From contig NZ_CP155071.1 of assembly GCF_039621855.1 (NCBI RefSeq), positions 1,612,001-1,676,000 on the forward strand: a DNA stretch of 64,000 nucleotides, given 5' to 3'. Below the pieces are notes generated by a model. It was given only the letters and a program-made list of their open reading frames with translations. It did not search any database and had not been told where the DNA came from. Numbering within the stretch: the stretch's first letter is position 1; every line of letters starts with the position of its first letter. The position numbers and the translations under genes are program-made. The DNA is from Erwinia sp. HDF1-3R (GTDB lineage Bacteria > Pseudomonadota > Gammaproteobacteria > Enterobacterales > Enterobacteriaceae). Of this stretch, positions 10,770-20,895 are shown piece by piece.

Positions 10770-11125
10770 GAAAGTACAATCTATTTAAATTGTTAGTTCT
10801 GGATTAGATGCAGCCTTTTGGATTAAATTGCGTTACATCAAAATGCACCTGTCGGGTGCCTATTTTGAAGAATGATCTTCACGCTGAAATTTATAATTCT
10901 TAATAATTAAGTTTTATTTATCATTAAAGGTGGCCGCTTTCCCTTTTTGCCACGGATATCCCTTTAAGCGCGGGTATTTCAAATAAAGCGCGCTGAAAAG
11001 AGATTAATTATCTTTATTTTACTCACCCGTGGGATCTTTTTTAGTTACTGGCATTGGCCCACCGCCCCGCCTGGCAGGGCGCATCTCAAGGGCCAACACC
11101 CTCGAACGAGGAGCAAGGAGTCAAG

Positions 11126-12694
11126 ATGTTTGATATTGTCGAACTGTCGCGCTTACAGTTTGCTCTGACCGCTATGTATCACTTTCTGTTTGTGCCCTTA
11201 ACGCTGGGAATGGCGTTTTTGCTGGCGATAATGGAAACGGTTTACGTGCTGTCAGGTAAGCAAATCTACAAAGATATGACTAAATTCTGGGGCAAGTTAT
11301 TTGGTATTAACTTTGCCCTGGGCGTGGCTACCGGACTGACCATGGAGTTCCAGTTCGGGACCAACTGGTCCTATTATTCACACTACGTCGGGGATATATT
11401 CGGCGCACCGCTGGCGATTGAAGGTCTGATGGCTTTCTTTCTGGAATCGACCTTTGTCGGGCTGTTTTTCTTCGGCTGGGATCGACTGGGAAAAGTCCAG
11501 CATATGGCGGTGACCTGGCTGGTGGCATTAGGCTCAAACCTTTCTGCGCTGTGGATCCTGGTCGCGAATGGCTGGATGCAGAACCCCGTCGCCTCTGACT
11601 TCAACTTTGAAACGATGCGCATGGAGATGGTCAGCTTCTCAGAGCTTATCTTCAATCCGGTCGCTCAGGTGAAATTCGTCCATACCGTGGCGGCGGGCTA
11701 CACCTGCGGCGCGATGTTTATTCTGGGTATCAGCGCCTTTTACCTGCTGCGCGGCCGCGACGTGGCCTTCGCTAAACGCTCCTTTGCGATTGCGGCAAGC
11801 TTCGGCATGGCGGCAATACTGTCGGTTATCGTGCTCGGGGACGAGTCAGGTTATGAAATCGGCGACGTTCAGAAGACGAAGCTGGCCGCGATTGAAGCCG
11901 AATGGGAAACCCAGCCTGCGCCGGCTCCTTTTACGCTGTTTGGTATACCCGATCAGCAGGCACAGGAAAATAAATACGCTATTCAGATCCCCTGGGCGCT
12001 GGGGCTGATTGCTACCCGCTCACTTGATAAGCAGGTGACCGGGCTGAAAGAGCTGATGGGGCAGCATGAGGTGCGCATCCGTAACGGGATGAAAGCTTAT
12101 CAGCTGCTGGCCGAGCTGCGATCCGGCAACGATGACGCTCAGGTACGCACCGCCTTCAACGCGGTGAAAAAAGATCTGGGCTACGGCCTGCTGCTGAAAC
12201 GCTATACGCCAAACGTCAGCGATGCCACTGAAGCGCAGATTGCCCAGGCGACCAAAGACTCCATTCCTCAGGTCGCGCCACTTTACTTCTCATTCCGCAT
12301 CATGGTCGCCAGCGGCATCCTGATGCTGCTGATTATCGGCGCTGCGTTCTGGGCGGTAGTCCGTAACCGCATTGGCAAAAGTACCTTCCTGCTTAAGTGC
12401 GCGCTCTACGGCATTCCTCTGCCGTGGATCGCCATCGAGTCCGGCTGGTTTGTCGCGGAATATGGCCGTCAGCCCTGGGCTATCGGCGAGGTGCTGCCGA
12501 CGGCGGTGGCGAACTCCTCACTGACGGTTGGCGATCTGCTGTTCTCGATGATTCTAATCTGCGGGCTTTACACGATGTTCCTGGTGGTTGAAATGTATCT
12601 GATGTTCAGGTTTGCCCGACTGGGCCCAAGCAGCCTGAAAACGGGTCGCTATCACTATGAACAGTCTCCCCTTACCACACCGGCAGCACGCTAA
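11126..12694 (+). CDS. cydA: Cytochrome bd-I ubiquinol oxidase subunit I
   Basis: Heme-carrying subunit of the high-affinity terminal oxidase cytochrome bd in the inner membrane; it oxidises ubiquinol and reduces oxygen to water. ATG at 11126 behind GAGCAAGGAG gives 522 residues, the E. coli length; an upstream in-frame ATG at 11054 would add 24 residues with no homology. His19 (AMYHFLF) is the distal heme ligand position. The periplasmic quinol-binding Q-loop segment is present around [19 protein letters not shown]. About nine transmembrane helices are visible. cydB follows after 15 bp. Confidence 0.98.
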   Translation: MFDIVELSRLQFALTAMYHFLFVPLTLGMAFLLAIMETVYVLSGKQIYKDMTKFWGKLFGINFALGVATGLTMEFQFGTNWSYYSHYVGDIFGAPLAIEGLMAFFLESTFVGLFFFGWDRLGKVQHMAVTWLVALGSNLSALWILVANGWMQNPVASDFNFETMRMEMVSFSELIFNPVAQVKFVHTVAAGYTCGAMFILGISAFYLLRGRDVAFAKRSFAIAASFGMAAILSVIVLGDESGYEIGDVQKTKLAAIEAEWETQPAPAPFTLFGIPDQQAQENKYAIQIPWALGLIATRSLDKQVTGLKELMGQHEVRIRNGMKAYQLLAELRSGNDDAQVRTAFNAVKKDLGYGLLLKRYTPNVSDATEAQIAQATKDSIPQVAPLYFSFRIMVASGILMLLIIGAAFWAVVRNRIGKSTFLLKCALYGIPLPWIAIESGWFVAEYGRQPWAIGEVLPTAVANSSLTVGDLLFSMILICGLYTMFLVVEMYLMFRFARLGPSSLKTGRYHYEQSPLTTPAAR

Positions 12695-12709
12695 GACAGG
12701 AGTCTACTG

Positions 12710-13849
12710 ATGATTACTTATGAACTGCTGCGATTCGTCTGGTGGGCACTGATCGGCGTACTGCTGATTGGCTTCGCCGTGGCGGACGGATTTGATATGG
12801 GCGTGGGCATGCTCTCACGCATTCTCGGGCGGACCGATACCGATCGACGCATTATGATCAACAGTATCGCCCCGCACTGGGACGGCAATCAGGTGTGGCT
12901 GATCACCGCCGGGGGAGCGCTGTTTGCCGCCTGGCCAATGGTCTATGCGGCGGCCTTTTCCGGCTTCTACGTGGCAATGATCCTGGTGCTGGCCTCGCTG
13001 TTCTTTCGCCCGGTGGGTTTTGACTACCGTTCGAAGATTGAAGACCCACGCTGGCGTCGTACCTGGGACTGGGGCATTTTTATCGGTAGCTTTGTGCCGC
13101 CGCTGGTGATTGGCGTGGCCTTCGGCAACCTGTTGCAGGGTGTGCCTTTTCATACCGATGAATACCTGCGTCTGTTCTATACCGGCAACTTCTTCCAGCT
13201 GCTGAATCCGTTTGCGCTGCTGGCGGGTATCGTCAGCGTCAGCATGATCCTGACGCAGGGCGCCACCTATTTACAGATGCGCACCACTGGCGAACTGCAC
13301 ATCCGTTCTCGCGGGGCCGCGCAGATTTCAGCATTGGTGATGATGGTGTGCTTTGTGTTGGCCGGCGTGTGGGTGATGAAGGGCATAGAGGGTTACGTGC
13401 TGAGCTCTGTGCTGGATCACAATGCCCCGTCGAATCCGCTGGCTAAGGTGGTGACGCGTGAAGCGGGTGCCTGGCTGGTGAATTTCAACCGTGCCCCAAT
13501 ACTCTGGGCTATCCCGGCGCTGGGCGTGGTACTGCCGCTGCTGACGGTGCTCTGTTCGCGGCTGGAGAAGGGCGCCTGGGCGTTTTTCTTCTCTTCCCTG
13601 ACGCTGGCCTGCGTGATCCTGACGGCGGGGGTGGCGATGTTCCCGTTCATTATGCCATCCAGCACGGTTCCGAATATCAGCCTGACAATGTGGGATGCGA
13701 CCTCGAGCCTGCTGACGCTGAAAATTATGACCGTGGCCGCCATCATCTTTGTGCCGATTATTCTGGCGTACACAACCTGGTGTTATTACAAAATGTTCGG
13801 TCGCATCACGCGTGAGCAGATTGAAAATAACACCCATTCACTCTACTGA
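12710..13849 (+). CDS. cydB: Cytochrome bd-I ubiquinol oxidase subunit II
   Basis: Second integral membrane subunit of cytochrome bd, 379 residues as in E. coli, from MITYELLRFVWW to the conserved C-terminus THSLY. The N-terminal segment GFAVADGFDMGVGML and the following IAPHWDGNQVWLITAGGALFAAWP are characteristic. Eight to nine hydrophobic helices are visible. It stabilises CydA and completes the heme environment. The small subunit gene cydX begins 15 bp downstream behind GAGGAG. Confidence 0.98.
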   Translation: MITYELLRFVWWALIGVLLIGFAVADGFDMGVGMLSRILGRTDTDRRIMINSIAPHWDGNQVWLITAGGALFAAWPMVYAAAFSGFYVAMILVLASLFFRPVGFDYRSKIEDPRWRRTWDWGIFIGSFVPPLVIGVAFGNLLQGVPFHTDEYLRLFYTGNFFQLLNPFALLAGIVSVSMILTQGATYLQMRTTGELHIRSRGAAQISALVMMVCFVLAGVWVMKGIEGYVLSSVLDHNAPSNPLAKVVTREAGAWLVNFNRAPILWAIPALGVVLPLLTVLCSRLEKGAWAFFFSSLTLACVILTAGVAMFPFIMPSSTVPNISLTMWDATSSLLTLKIMTVAAIIFVPIILAYTTWCYYKMFGRITREQIENNTHSLY

Positions 13850-13864
13850 TCGAGGAGCTGCACA

Positions 13865-13975
13865 ATGTGGTATTTTGCCTGGATACTTGGCACGCTGCTG
13901 GCCTGCGCCTTTGGCATCATTACGGCGCTGGCGATAGAGCATATCGAAGAGAGCGAAGTGAAAAACGAACGCTGA
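13865..13975 (+). CDS. cydX: Cytochrome bd small accessory subunit CydX (36 aa)
   Basis: A 36-residue single-span membrane protein starting MWYFAWILGTLLACAFG and ending EESEVKNER. It matches CydX, which binds CydAB and is needed for stable bd oxidase activity. It has a good ribosome binding site (CGAGGAG, 13851-13857) and starts 15 bp after cydB. Its TGA overlaps the ybgE ATG at 13975. It is too short for ordinary gene finding but is supported by position, start motif and hydrophobic profile. Confidence 0.93.
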   Translation: MWYFAWILGTLLACAFGIITALAIEHIEESEVKNER

Positions 13976-14268
13976 TGACAACGGGAATTTTTCGTGCGCT
14001 TAAGGTGATGGACAGCAGCCCAATACGGGCGCTGTCCCTGCTGATGGCACTGCTGCTGGCAGGCTGTATCTTTTGGGAGCCCGCCCGCTTTGCGGCTAAC
14101 AGCGGTGAGCTGGCGGTCTGGCAGGGGCTGTTAGCGATCTGGGCCGTCTGCGCAGGCGTTATACACGGCGTAGGGTTCCGGCCACGGCGGCTGTGCTGGC
14201 AGGCCTTTTTCTTTCCCCCCCTAGCCTGGTGCGTGCTGCTGGCAGGGCTGTTATTCTTTTTTAAGTGA
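13975..14268 (+). CDS. ybgE: Cyd operon membrane protein YbgE
   Basis: A 97-residue inner-membrane protein of the cyd operon, same length as E. coli YbgE, with three hydrophobic segments and the recognisable stretch WAVCAGVIHGVGFRPRR. The ATG overlaps the cydX stop. A longer open frame begins in cydX sequence and was rejected. The function is not established; conservation next to cydX suggests a role with cytochrome bd, which is inference. Confidence 0.92.
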   Translation: MTTGIFRALKVMDSSPIRALSLLMALLLAGCIFWEPARFAANSGELAVWQGLLAIWAVCAGVIHGVGFRPRRLCWQAFFFPPLAWCVLLAGLLFFFK

Positions 14269-14431
14269 GCGTGTCGGGCGGCTTTTACGTCGCCCTTATC
14301 CCGGCTGCGTCAGGTTACGTTTACCCCTCTCTATCTGCTTCAGGCACTGTCATGTTCTGTCTGAAAAGTCTGTCAAAAACAATCAAGTTGTTTCCAAACG
14401 ATAATTATTTTCTCTCCCCTCTGGCAACCCA

Positions 14432-14460
14432 TTCCCAAGGGCATATCTCTTGCGTATAGT
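14432..14460 (+). promoter_or_regulatory. Candidate promoter for the ybgC-tol operon
   Basis: A -10 TATAGT (14455-14460) lies 17 bp after a weak -35 TTCCCA (14432-14437), about 145 bp before the ybgC start. The whole interval 14269-14603 separates ybgE from ybgC. I see no gene in it; a 64-codon frame starting at the ybgE stop has no ribosome binding site or recognisable product. Confidence 0.35.
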
Positions 14461-14603
14461 ACGGCAAGCGTTACGTTAATTTTAAGCCGTTACGCGGGGA
14501 GTTATTGCCTCAGCCGTCTCTACGCTAACGCCAGAGATAGCAACAACGCTACGTCCCCTGGGGATGCAGCCTGACTTTTTAAAAGCCATACCGGGATGTA
14601 GAA

Positions 14604-15691
<1,088 letters not shown>

Positions 15692-15704
15692 CAGCGGAGG
15701 CTCT

Positions 15705-16136
15705 ATGGCCAGAAAGCGTGGTCGCAGCGGTCGCCGCGACATGAAGTCCGAAATCAACATCGTGCCTTTACTGGACGTGCTGCTGGTGCTGCTGCTGATC
15801 TTTATGGCAACGGCTCCCATCATTACCCAGAGCGTGGAAGTTGACCTGCCGGACGCAACGGATTCAAAAACCGTTTCCAGCGATGATAATCCACCGGTGA
15901 TCGTGGAAGTGGCGGGAGTAGGGCAGTACAGCCTGGTGGTCGATCACGACCGCATGGAGCAGCTCCCTCCTGAACAGGTCATTGCTGAAGCGCAGCGTCG
16001 TATCCAGGCGAATCCGAAGACGGTTTTCCTGATTGGCGGTGCGAAGACCGTGCCCTATGACGAGATCATCAAGGCGCTTAACCTGCTGCATCAGGCAGGC
16101 GTTAAGTCTGTTGGCTTAATGACGCAGCCGATTTAA
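15705..16136 (+). CDS. tolR: Tol-Pal system proton channel subunit TolR
   Basis: A 143-residue protein (E. coli 142) with a basic N-terminus, one transmembrane helix at about 18-37 (IVPLLDVLLVLLLIFMA) and a periplasmic domain. The aspartate in PLLDVLLVL is the proton-carrying residue shared with ExbD and MotB. TolR works with TolQ to energise TolA and contacts the peptidoglycan. It sits between tolQ and tolA in the standard order. Confidence 0.97.
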   Translation: MARKRGRSGRRDMKSEINIVPLLDVLLVLLLIFMATAPIITQSVEVDLPDATDSKTVSSDDNPPVIVEVAGVGQYSLVVDHDRMEQLPPEQVIAEAQRRIQANPKTVFLIGGAKTVPYDEIIKALNLLHQAGVKSVGLMTQPI

Positions 16137-16165
16137 TTCATTCGAACCGTTTTTGGGAACCGAGA

Positions 16166-17515
16166 GTGTCGAAGGCAACCGAGCAAAACGATAAGTTAAA
16201 ACGAGCGATTATCATTTCAGTTATTCTGCATATCTTTTTGATTGCACTGCTGATCTGGAGCTCTTTTGACGAACATATCGAAGCCAGCGGCGGCGGCGGC
16301 GGTAGTGATATTGATGCAGTAATGGTTGATCCTGGCGCGGTGGTTGAACAGTACAATCGTCAGCAGAATCAACAGAGCGACAGCAAGCGTGCCGAGCAGC
16401 AGCGTCAGAAGCAGGCAAAACAGCAGGCGGAAGAGCTACAGCAGAAGCAGGCGGCGGAACAGCAGCAGCTAAAGCAGATGGAAAAAGAGCGTTTGCAGGC
16501 GCAGCAGGAAGCGAAGCAGCAGGCGGCCGAGCAGGCAGCAGAACAGAAGCAGGCGCAGGAAGCGGCAAAGCAGGCCCAGGAGCAGCAGAAGCAGGCTGAG
16601 GCTGCTGCGTCCCAGGCTAAGGCTGATGCGAAGGCGCAGGCGGATGAGCAGGCTAAGGCGGCGGCAGACGCGCAGGTAAAGGCCAAAGCTGACGCGCAGG
16701 CTAAAGCTCAGACTGACGCAAAGGCGAAAGCTGACGCGCAGGCTAAAGCGGCGGCTGATGCGCACAAGAAAGCGGAGGCTCAAGCCAAAAAAGCAGCCAC
16801 CGAGGCTAAAAAGCAGGCGGAAGCCGAGGCCAAAGAGGCTGCGGCTGAAGCCGCTAAGGTGAAGGCTGCGCAGGAGGCGAAAGCCAAAGCCGCCGCCGAT
16901 GCGAAAGCGAAGGCCGCCGAAGAGGCCAAAGCGGCGCAGGAAGCCAAACAACAGGCTGCGGAAGAGGCGAAAGCGAAAGCAGAGGCTAAGGCGGAAGCGA
17001 AAGCGAAAGCTGAGGCTCAGGCAGAAGCGAAAGCCAAAGCAGAGGCAAAAGCGGAAGCGAAAGCCGCCGCTGCTGCCAAAGCAAAAGCCGCGGCCGATGC
17101 GAAGAAAAAAGCAGCTGCTGAAGCCGCAAAAGACAGCAGTGATGTTGACGATCTGCTGGGCGGACTCAGTTCTGGCAAGAATGCGCCAAAGCAGGGTAAA
17201 TCCGGTGGCGCGGCGGGGCAGGGTAACCAGAAAAAATCCGGCGCTTCCGGCGCGGCCATTGACAGCTATCTTGGCCAGGTGCAGGGCGCAATTCAGAGTA
17301 AGTTCTATGATTCAGATACGTTCAAGGGCAGAACCTGCGACGTTCGCATCAAACTTGCACCTGATGGTTTGTTAATTTCGGCCGTGCAGTCGGGGGGCGA
17401 TCCGGCGCTGTGCCAGGCGGCAATCAATGCAGCCAGAATGGCGCGGATACCGAAGCCGCCAAGCGCGGATGTTTATCAGGCGGTGAAAGACGCAACGCTG
17501 ATATTCAAGCCATAA
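16166..17515 (+). CDS. tolA: Cell envelope integrity protein TolA
   Basis: A 449-residue protein spanning the periplasm from an N-terminal inner-membrane anchor (about 13-34) to a C-terminal domain III that binds Pal and TolB. It starts at GTG 16166 with MSKATEQNDKLKRAIIIS. Residues about 70-325 are an extremely Ala/Lys/Gln/Glu-rich long helix. This makes the protein about 28 residues longer than E. coli TolA (421). Domain III starts near the SGKNAPK motif and includes the cysteine pair in GRTCDVRIKLAPDG and ALCQAA. The low-complexity DNA is prone to length change. Confidence 0.96.
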   Translation: MSKATEQNDKLKRAIIISVILHIFLIALLIWSSFDEHIEASGGGGGSDIDAVMVDPGAVVEQYNRQQNQQSDSKRAEQQRQKQAKQQAEELQQKQAAEQQQLKQMEKERLQAQQEAKQQAAEQAAEQKQAQEAAKQAQEQQKQAEAAASQAKADAKAQADEQAKAAADAQVKAKADAQAKAQTDAKAKADAQAKAAADAHKKAEAQAKKAATEAKKQAEAEAKEAAAEAAKVKAAQEAKAKAAADAKAKAAEEAKAAQEAKQQAAEEAKAKAEAKAEAKAKAEAQAEAKAKAEAKAEAKAAAAAKAKAAADAKKKAAAEAAKDSSDVDDLLGGLSSGKNAPKQGKSGGAAGQGNQKKSGASGAAIDSYLGQVQGAIQSKFYDSDTFKGRTCDVRIKLAPDGLLISAVQSGGDPALCQAAINAARMARIPKPPSADVYQAVKDATLIFKP

Positions 17516-17636
17516 TAAACCGGTATGTTCCGGCAGGGGGAACCAAAACTCTCGTGCCGGACTCTACATATGCATTCACGGTTCTTTGAAACACTGCTAA
17601 TTATCGTGGACATCGCGTTCAGGTAAGGGAGAAAAG

Positions 17637-18929
17637 ATGAAGCAGGCATTTCGTGTAGCACTGAGTTTTTTACTGCTGTTTGTCGCGGTCGCGCATGCAG
17701 AAGTTCGTATTGAAATCACCCAGGGGGTGAACACCGCGCGTCCAATTGGCGTCGTGCCTTTCAAATGGGACGGTCCGGGTGCCGCACCTGAAGATATCGG
17801 CGGCATCGTGGCGGCAGACTTACGCAACAGCGGGAAATTTAATCCGCTGGATCGCGCCCGTCTGCCACAGCAGCCGACGACGGCGGCGGAAGTCCAGCCT
17901 GCGGCGTGGACCGCACTGGGCATTGATGCCGTGGTAGTGGGTAAGGTACAGCCGGGGGCTGATGGCAGCTATCTGGTCTCTTACCAGCTGGTGGATACAT
18001 CAGGGAATCCCGGTGCTATTCTGGCGCAAAACCAGTATAAGGTAACCAAACAGTGGCTGCGTTACGCCGCGCACACCGCCAGTGACGAATCCTTCGAGAA
18101 GCTGACCGGCATTAAGGGTGCATTCCGTACGCGTATCGCCTATGTCGTACAGACTAACGGCGGTCAGTTCCCGTACGAACTGCGCGTCTCCGACTATGAC
18201 GGCTATAACCAGTTTGTCGTTCATCGTTCACCGCAGCCGCTGATGTCTCCGGCCTGGTCAAAAGATGGCAGCAAACTGGCCTATGTGACCTTTGAAAGCG
18301 GTAAATCAGCGCTGGTCATTCAGACGCTGGCAAACGGTGCTATCCGTCAGGTGGCCTCATTCCCACGCCATAACGGCGCACCGGCTTTCTCACCGGATGG
18401 TACTAAGCTGGCTTTCACCCTGTCGAAGACCGGCAGCATGAACCTGTACGTGATGGATCTGGGTTCCGGTCAGATCCGCCAGATAACGGACGGTCGCTAT
18501 AACAATACCGAACCTACCTGGTTCCCGGACAGCCAGACGCTGGCCTATACCTCCGATCAGGCAGGTCGTCCACAAATTTATAAAATCAGTGTTAACGGTG
18601 GCGCAGCCCAGCGTCTGACCTGGGAAGGTTCTCAGAATCAGAATGCCGACGTCAGCACTGACGGTAAATCACTGGTGATGGTTAGCACCAACGGTGGTGC
18701 GCAGCACATCGCCAGGCAGGATCTGGAAACGGGAGCCGTGCAACAATTAACGGACACGTTCCTGGATGAAACGCCAAGCCTCTCGCCAAACGGCACGATG
18801 GTAATCTACAGCTCTACACAGGGTATGGGTTCCGTTCTGCAGCTGGTTTCGACTGATGGGCGTTTCAAAGCGCGTCTTCCGGCAACCGATGGACAGGTAA
18901 AATCACCTGCCTGGTCGCCGTATCTGTGA
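17637..18929 (+). CDS. tolB: Tol-Pal system periplasmic beta-propeller protein TolB
   Basis: Periplasmic protein of 430 residues, the same length as E. coli TolB. The signal peptide [21 protein letters not shown] is followed by mature [10 protein letters not shown], whose first residues form the TolA-binding box. A D2 alpha/beta domain (to about 165) precedes a six-bladed propeller (repeated [37 protein letters not shown]). TolB cycles between TolA and Pal during outer-membrane constriction. pal follows after 44 bp. Confidence 0.98.
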   Translation: MKQAFRVALSFLLLFVAVAHAEVRIEITQGVNTARPIGVVPFKWDGPGAAPEDIGGIVAADLRNSGKFNPLDRARLPQQPTTAAEVQPAAWTALGIDAVVVGKVQPGADGSYLVSYQLVDTSGNPGAILAQNQYKVTKQWLRYAAHTASDESFEKLTGIKGAFRTRIAYVVQTNGGQFPYELRVSDYDGYNQFVVHRSPQPLMSPAWSKDGSKLAYVTFESGKSALVIQTLANGAIRQVASFPRHNGAPAFSPDGTKLAFTLSKTGSMNLYVMDLGSGQIRQITDGRYNNTEPTWFPDSQTLAYTSDQAGRPQIYKISVNGGAAQRLTWEGSQNQNADVSTDGKSLVMVSTNGGAQHIARQDLETGAVQQLTDTFLDETPSLSPNGTMVIYSSTQGMGSVLQLVSTDGRFKARLPATDGQVKSPAWSPYL

Positions 18930-18973
18930 TGCATGTGTAAATATGTATGGCAAACAATAATAGGATTGTAGAA

Positions 18974-19501
18974 ATGCAACTGAATAAAGTGCTGAAAGGC
19001 TTAATGCTGGCACTGCCAGTAATCGCAGTGGCTGCTTGTAGCTCACACAAAAACAACAACAACGACCAGACCAGCGGTATGGGCGATGGTGCAAATAGCG
19101 GCATGAACAGCGGCATGAACGGCGGCGGCAACATGTCTTCTGACGAGCAGGCTCGCCTGCAGATGCAGGAACTGCAGAAAAACAACATCGTTTACTTCGG
19201 TCTGGACAAGTATGACATCCAGTCTGACTTCGCTCAGATGCTGGACGCGCATGCGACTTTCCTGCGTAACAACCCATCATACAAAGTGACCGTAGAAGGT
19301 CATGCGGATGAGCGCGGAACGCCTGAGTACAACATCGCCCTGGGCGAACGTCGTGCGACTGCGGTTAAAATGTACCTGCAGGGCAAAGGCGTTTCTGCCG
19401 ATCAGATCTCTATCGTCTCCTACGGTAAAGAGAAGCCAGCGGTGCTGGGTCATGACGAAGCGGCTTATGCTAAAAACCGTCGTGCCGTACTGGTCTACTA
19501 A
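18974..19501 (+). CDS. pal: Peptidoglycan-associated lipoprotein Pal
   Basis: Outer-membrane lipoprotein of 175 residues starting [11 protein letters not shown]. The lipobox VAAC places the acylated cysteine at position 22. A Gly/Asn/Met-rich linker (about 25-55) follows, then an OmpA-like peptidoglycan-binding domain with [21 protein letters not shown] and the C-terminus RRAVLVY. An in-frame ATG nine codons upstream (18947) was not chosen, because the lipoprotein signal starts at 18974. It tethers the outer membrane to the wall and is recycled by TolB. Confidence 0.98.
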   Translation: MQLNKVLKGLMLALPVIAVAACSSHKNNNNDQTSGMGDGANSGMNSGMNGGGNMSSDEQARLQMQELQKNNIVYFGLDKYDIQSDFAQMLDAHATFLRNNPSYKVTVEGHADERGTPEYNIALGERRATAVKMYLQGKGVSADQISIVSYGKEKPAVLGHDEAAYAKNRRAVLVY

Positions 19502-19510
19502 GAGAATCAC

Positions 19511-20338
19511 ATGATTAGTAACTTCAGACTTCACCTGTTGGGTCTGTCGTTACTGGTTGGCGTAGCGGCTCCCTGGGCCGCTAATGCCCAGGCGTCAATC
19601 AGTAACGTTGGCTCAGGCTCGGTCGATGACCGCGTCACTACCCTTGAGCGTATCTCGAATGCTCAGGGACAACTTCTCCAGCAGCTTCAGCAGCAGCTCT
19701 CCGACACCCAGCGCGATATCGATTCCCTCCGTGGACAGATTCAGGAAAATCAGTATCAGCTGAATCAGGTCACCGAGCGTCAAAAAAACCTTTATCAGCA
19801 GATTGATACGCTAAGCAGCAGCGCTGGCAGCGCTAATGCTACTGCTGGTGCCAATACAGGTTCTGATGCTCAGGCTCAGCCGACCGTATCGGGTGAGGAT
19901 GCCGCAGCGGCCTCAGGCGGCACGCACGCTAACGGCGGCGCGGCGGCGGCTGGCGTGCAAAGCGGAGATGCCAATACCGATTACAATGCGGCGGTCGCCC
20001 TTGTTCTGGAGAAAAAACAGAACGACCAGGCGATTACTGCTTTTCAGGCATTTGTAAAAAAATACCCGGATTCAACCTACCAGCCAAATGCGAACTACTG
20101 GCTGGGGCAGTTGAATTACAACAAAGGTAAAAAAGACGACGCGGCCTATTATTTTGCCACCGTGGTCAAGAAATACCCTAAGTCACCGAAAAGTCCTGAC
20201 GCACTCTACAAGGTTGGCGTGATCATGCAGGAGAAGGGCGACACGGAAAAAGCGAAAGCCGTCTGGCAGCAGGTGGTCAAACTTTATCCGAACAGTGACG
20301 CGGCGAAAAATGCGCAAAAACGGGCTGGCGCGCAGTAA
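19511..20338 (+). CDS. cpoB: Cell division coordinator CpoB (YbgF)
   Basis: Periplasmic protein of 275 residues with a signal peptide ending ANA (about residue 26). A coiled-coil trimerisation region rich in Gln and Leu follows (about 40-100), then an Ala/Gly-rich linker and tetratricopeptide repeats in the C-terminal half (ITAFQAFVKKYPDSTYQPNANYWLGQ and similar). In E. coli it connects PBP1B activity with the Tol system at the septum. It is the last tol-pal gene, and a weak hairpin (TCACGC...GCGTGA) follows its stop. Confidence 0.95.
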   Translation: MISNFRLHLLGLSLLVGVAAPWAANAQASISNVGSGSVDDRVTTLERISNAQGQLLQQLQQQLSDTQRDIDSLRGQIQENQYQLNQVTERQKNLYQQIDTLSSSAGSANATAGANTGSDAQAQPTVSGEDAAAASGGTHANGGAAAAGVQSGDANTDYNAAVALVLEKKQNDQAITAFQAFVKKYPDSTYQPNANYWLGQLNYNKGKKDDAAYYFATVVKKYPKSPKSPDALYKVGVIMQEKGDTEKAKAVWQQVVKLYPNSDAAKNAQKRAGAQ

Positions 20339-20424
20339 GTGTCACGCTTTGACCTGTTATCGCGTGATTTCTGGTCCATACGCGCGAAAGGTAGTCAGTT
20401 GAACGGGTTAGTTTAAAATAGTGG

Positions 20425-20452
20425 TTGCGCTGAATCGGTAAATCAGTAATAT
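20425..20452 (+). promoter_or_regulatory. Promoter of the tRNA-Lys array
   Basis: A -35 TTGCGC (20425-20430) and -10 TAATAT (20447-20452) are 16 bp apart. A GC-rich discriminator (GCCGCCG) follows, as typical for stringently controlled stable-RNA promoters. The start would fall about 45 bases before the first tRNA. Confidence 0.6.
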
Positions 20453-20502
20453 ATGCCGCCGTTGCCGGGACATATGTTAAAACGTTCTGACAGCACGAAA
20501 GT

Positions 20503-20578
20503 GGGTCGTTAGCTCAGTTGGTAGAGCAGTTGACTTTTAATCAATTGGTCGCAGGTTCGAATCCTGCACGACCCACCA
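20503..20578 (+). tRNA. tRNA-Lys (anticodon TTT), copy 1
   Basis: A complete 76-base cloverleaf from GGGTCGT to ACGACCCACCA. It has a D-arm (GCTCAGTTGGTAGAGC), an anticodon arm TTGA-CTTTTAA-TCAA with anticodon TTT, and a T-arm GCAGGTTCGAATCCTGC. The CCA end is encoded. As far as I recall it is identical to E. coli tRNA-Lys. Confidence 0.98.
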
Positions 20579-20613
20579 CTATCAGATAGTAACAGGCAGT
20601 ACACCGCTTCAGC

Positions 20614-20689
20614 GGGTCGTTAGCTCAGTTGGTAGAGCAGTTGACTTTTAATCAATTGGTCGCAGGTTCGAATCCTGCACGACCCACCA
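20614..20689 (+). tRNA. tRNA-Lys (anticodon TTT), copy 2
   Basis: Identical in all 76 bases to copy 1, with encoded CCA. The 35-base spacer before it (20579-20613) is repeated before copy 3 with only two base changes, so the array grew by duplication of a 111-bp unit. Confidence 0.98.
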
Positions 20690-20724
20690 CTATCAGGTAA
20701 TAACAGGCAGTACACCGCTTCAGC

Positions 20725-20800
20725 GGGTCGTTAGCTCAGTTGGTAGAGCAGTTGACTTTTAATCAATTGGTCGCAGGTTCGAATCCTGCACGACCCACCA
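20725..20800 (+). tRNA. tRNA-Lys (anticodon TTT), copy 3
   Basis: Third identical 76-base copy with encoded CCA, last of the array. A rho-independent terminator begins within ten bases of its end. In E. coli the same position between cpoB and nadA holds seven alternating Lys and Val tRNA genes; no Val tRNA is present here. Confidence 0.98.
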
Positions 20801-20806
20801 ATGTCA

Positions 20807-20830
20807 AAAGGCGCCCTAAAGGCGCCTTTT
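20807..20830 (+). terminator. Terminator of the tRNA-Lys transcript
   Basis: AAAAGGCGCC-CTAAA-GGCGCCTTTT is a perfect stem of ten pairs with a 5-base loop and a uridine tract. The A-tract on the other side could also end minus-strand transcription from the Ada-AlkA gene. Confidence 0.9.
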
Positions 20831-20895
20831 TGCTTTTCTGCATTTGTGCAGGGTGCGAAGCTACAGCAGGTCGGGTCTGATAACGAAGCTCACGC

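Noticed and set aside
14265-14459. 64-codon frame after ybgE
   Set aside because: No ribosome binding site, no recognisable product, and it covers the probable tol promoter.
16899-17375. Arg/Lys-rich frame inside tolA
   Set aside because: Frame-shifted reading of the low-complexity tolA stalk; tolA itself is a clear family match.
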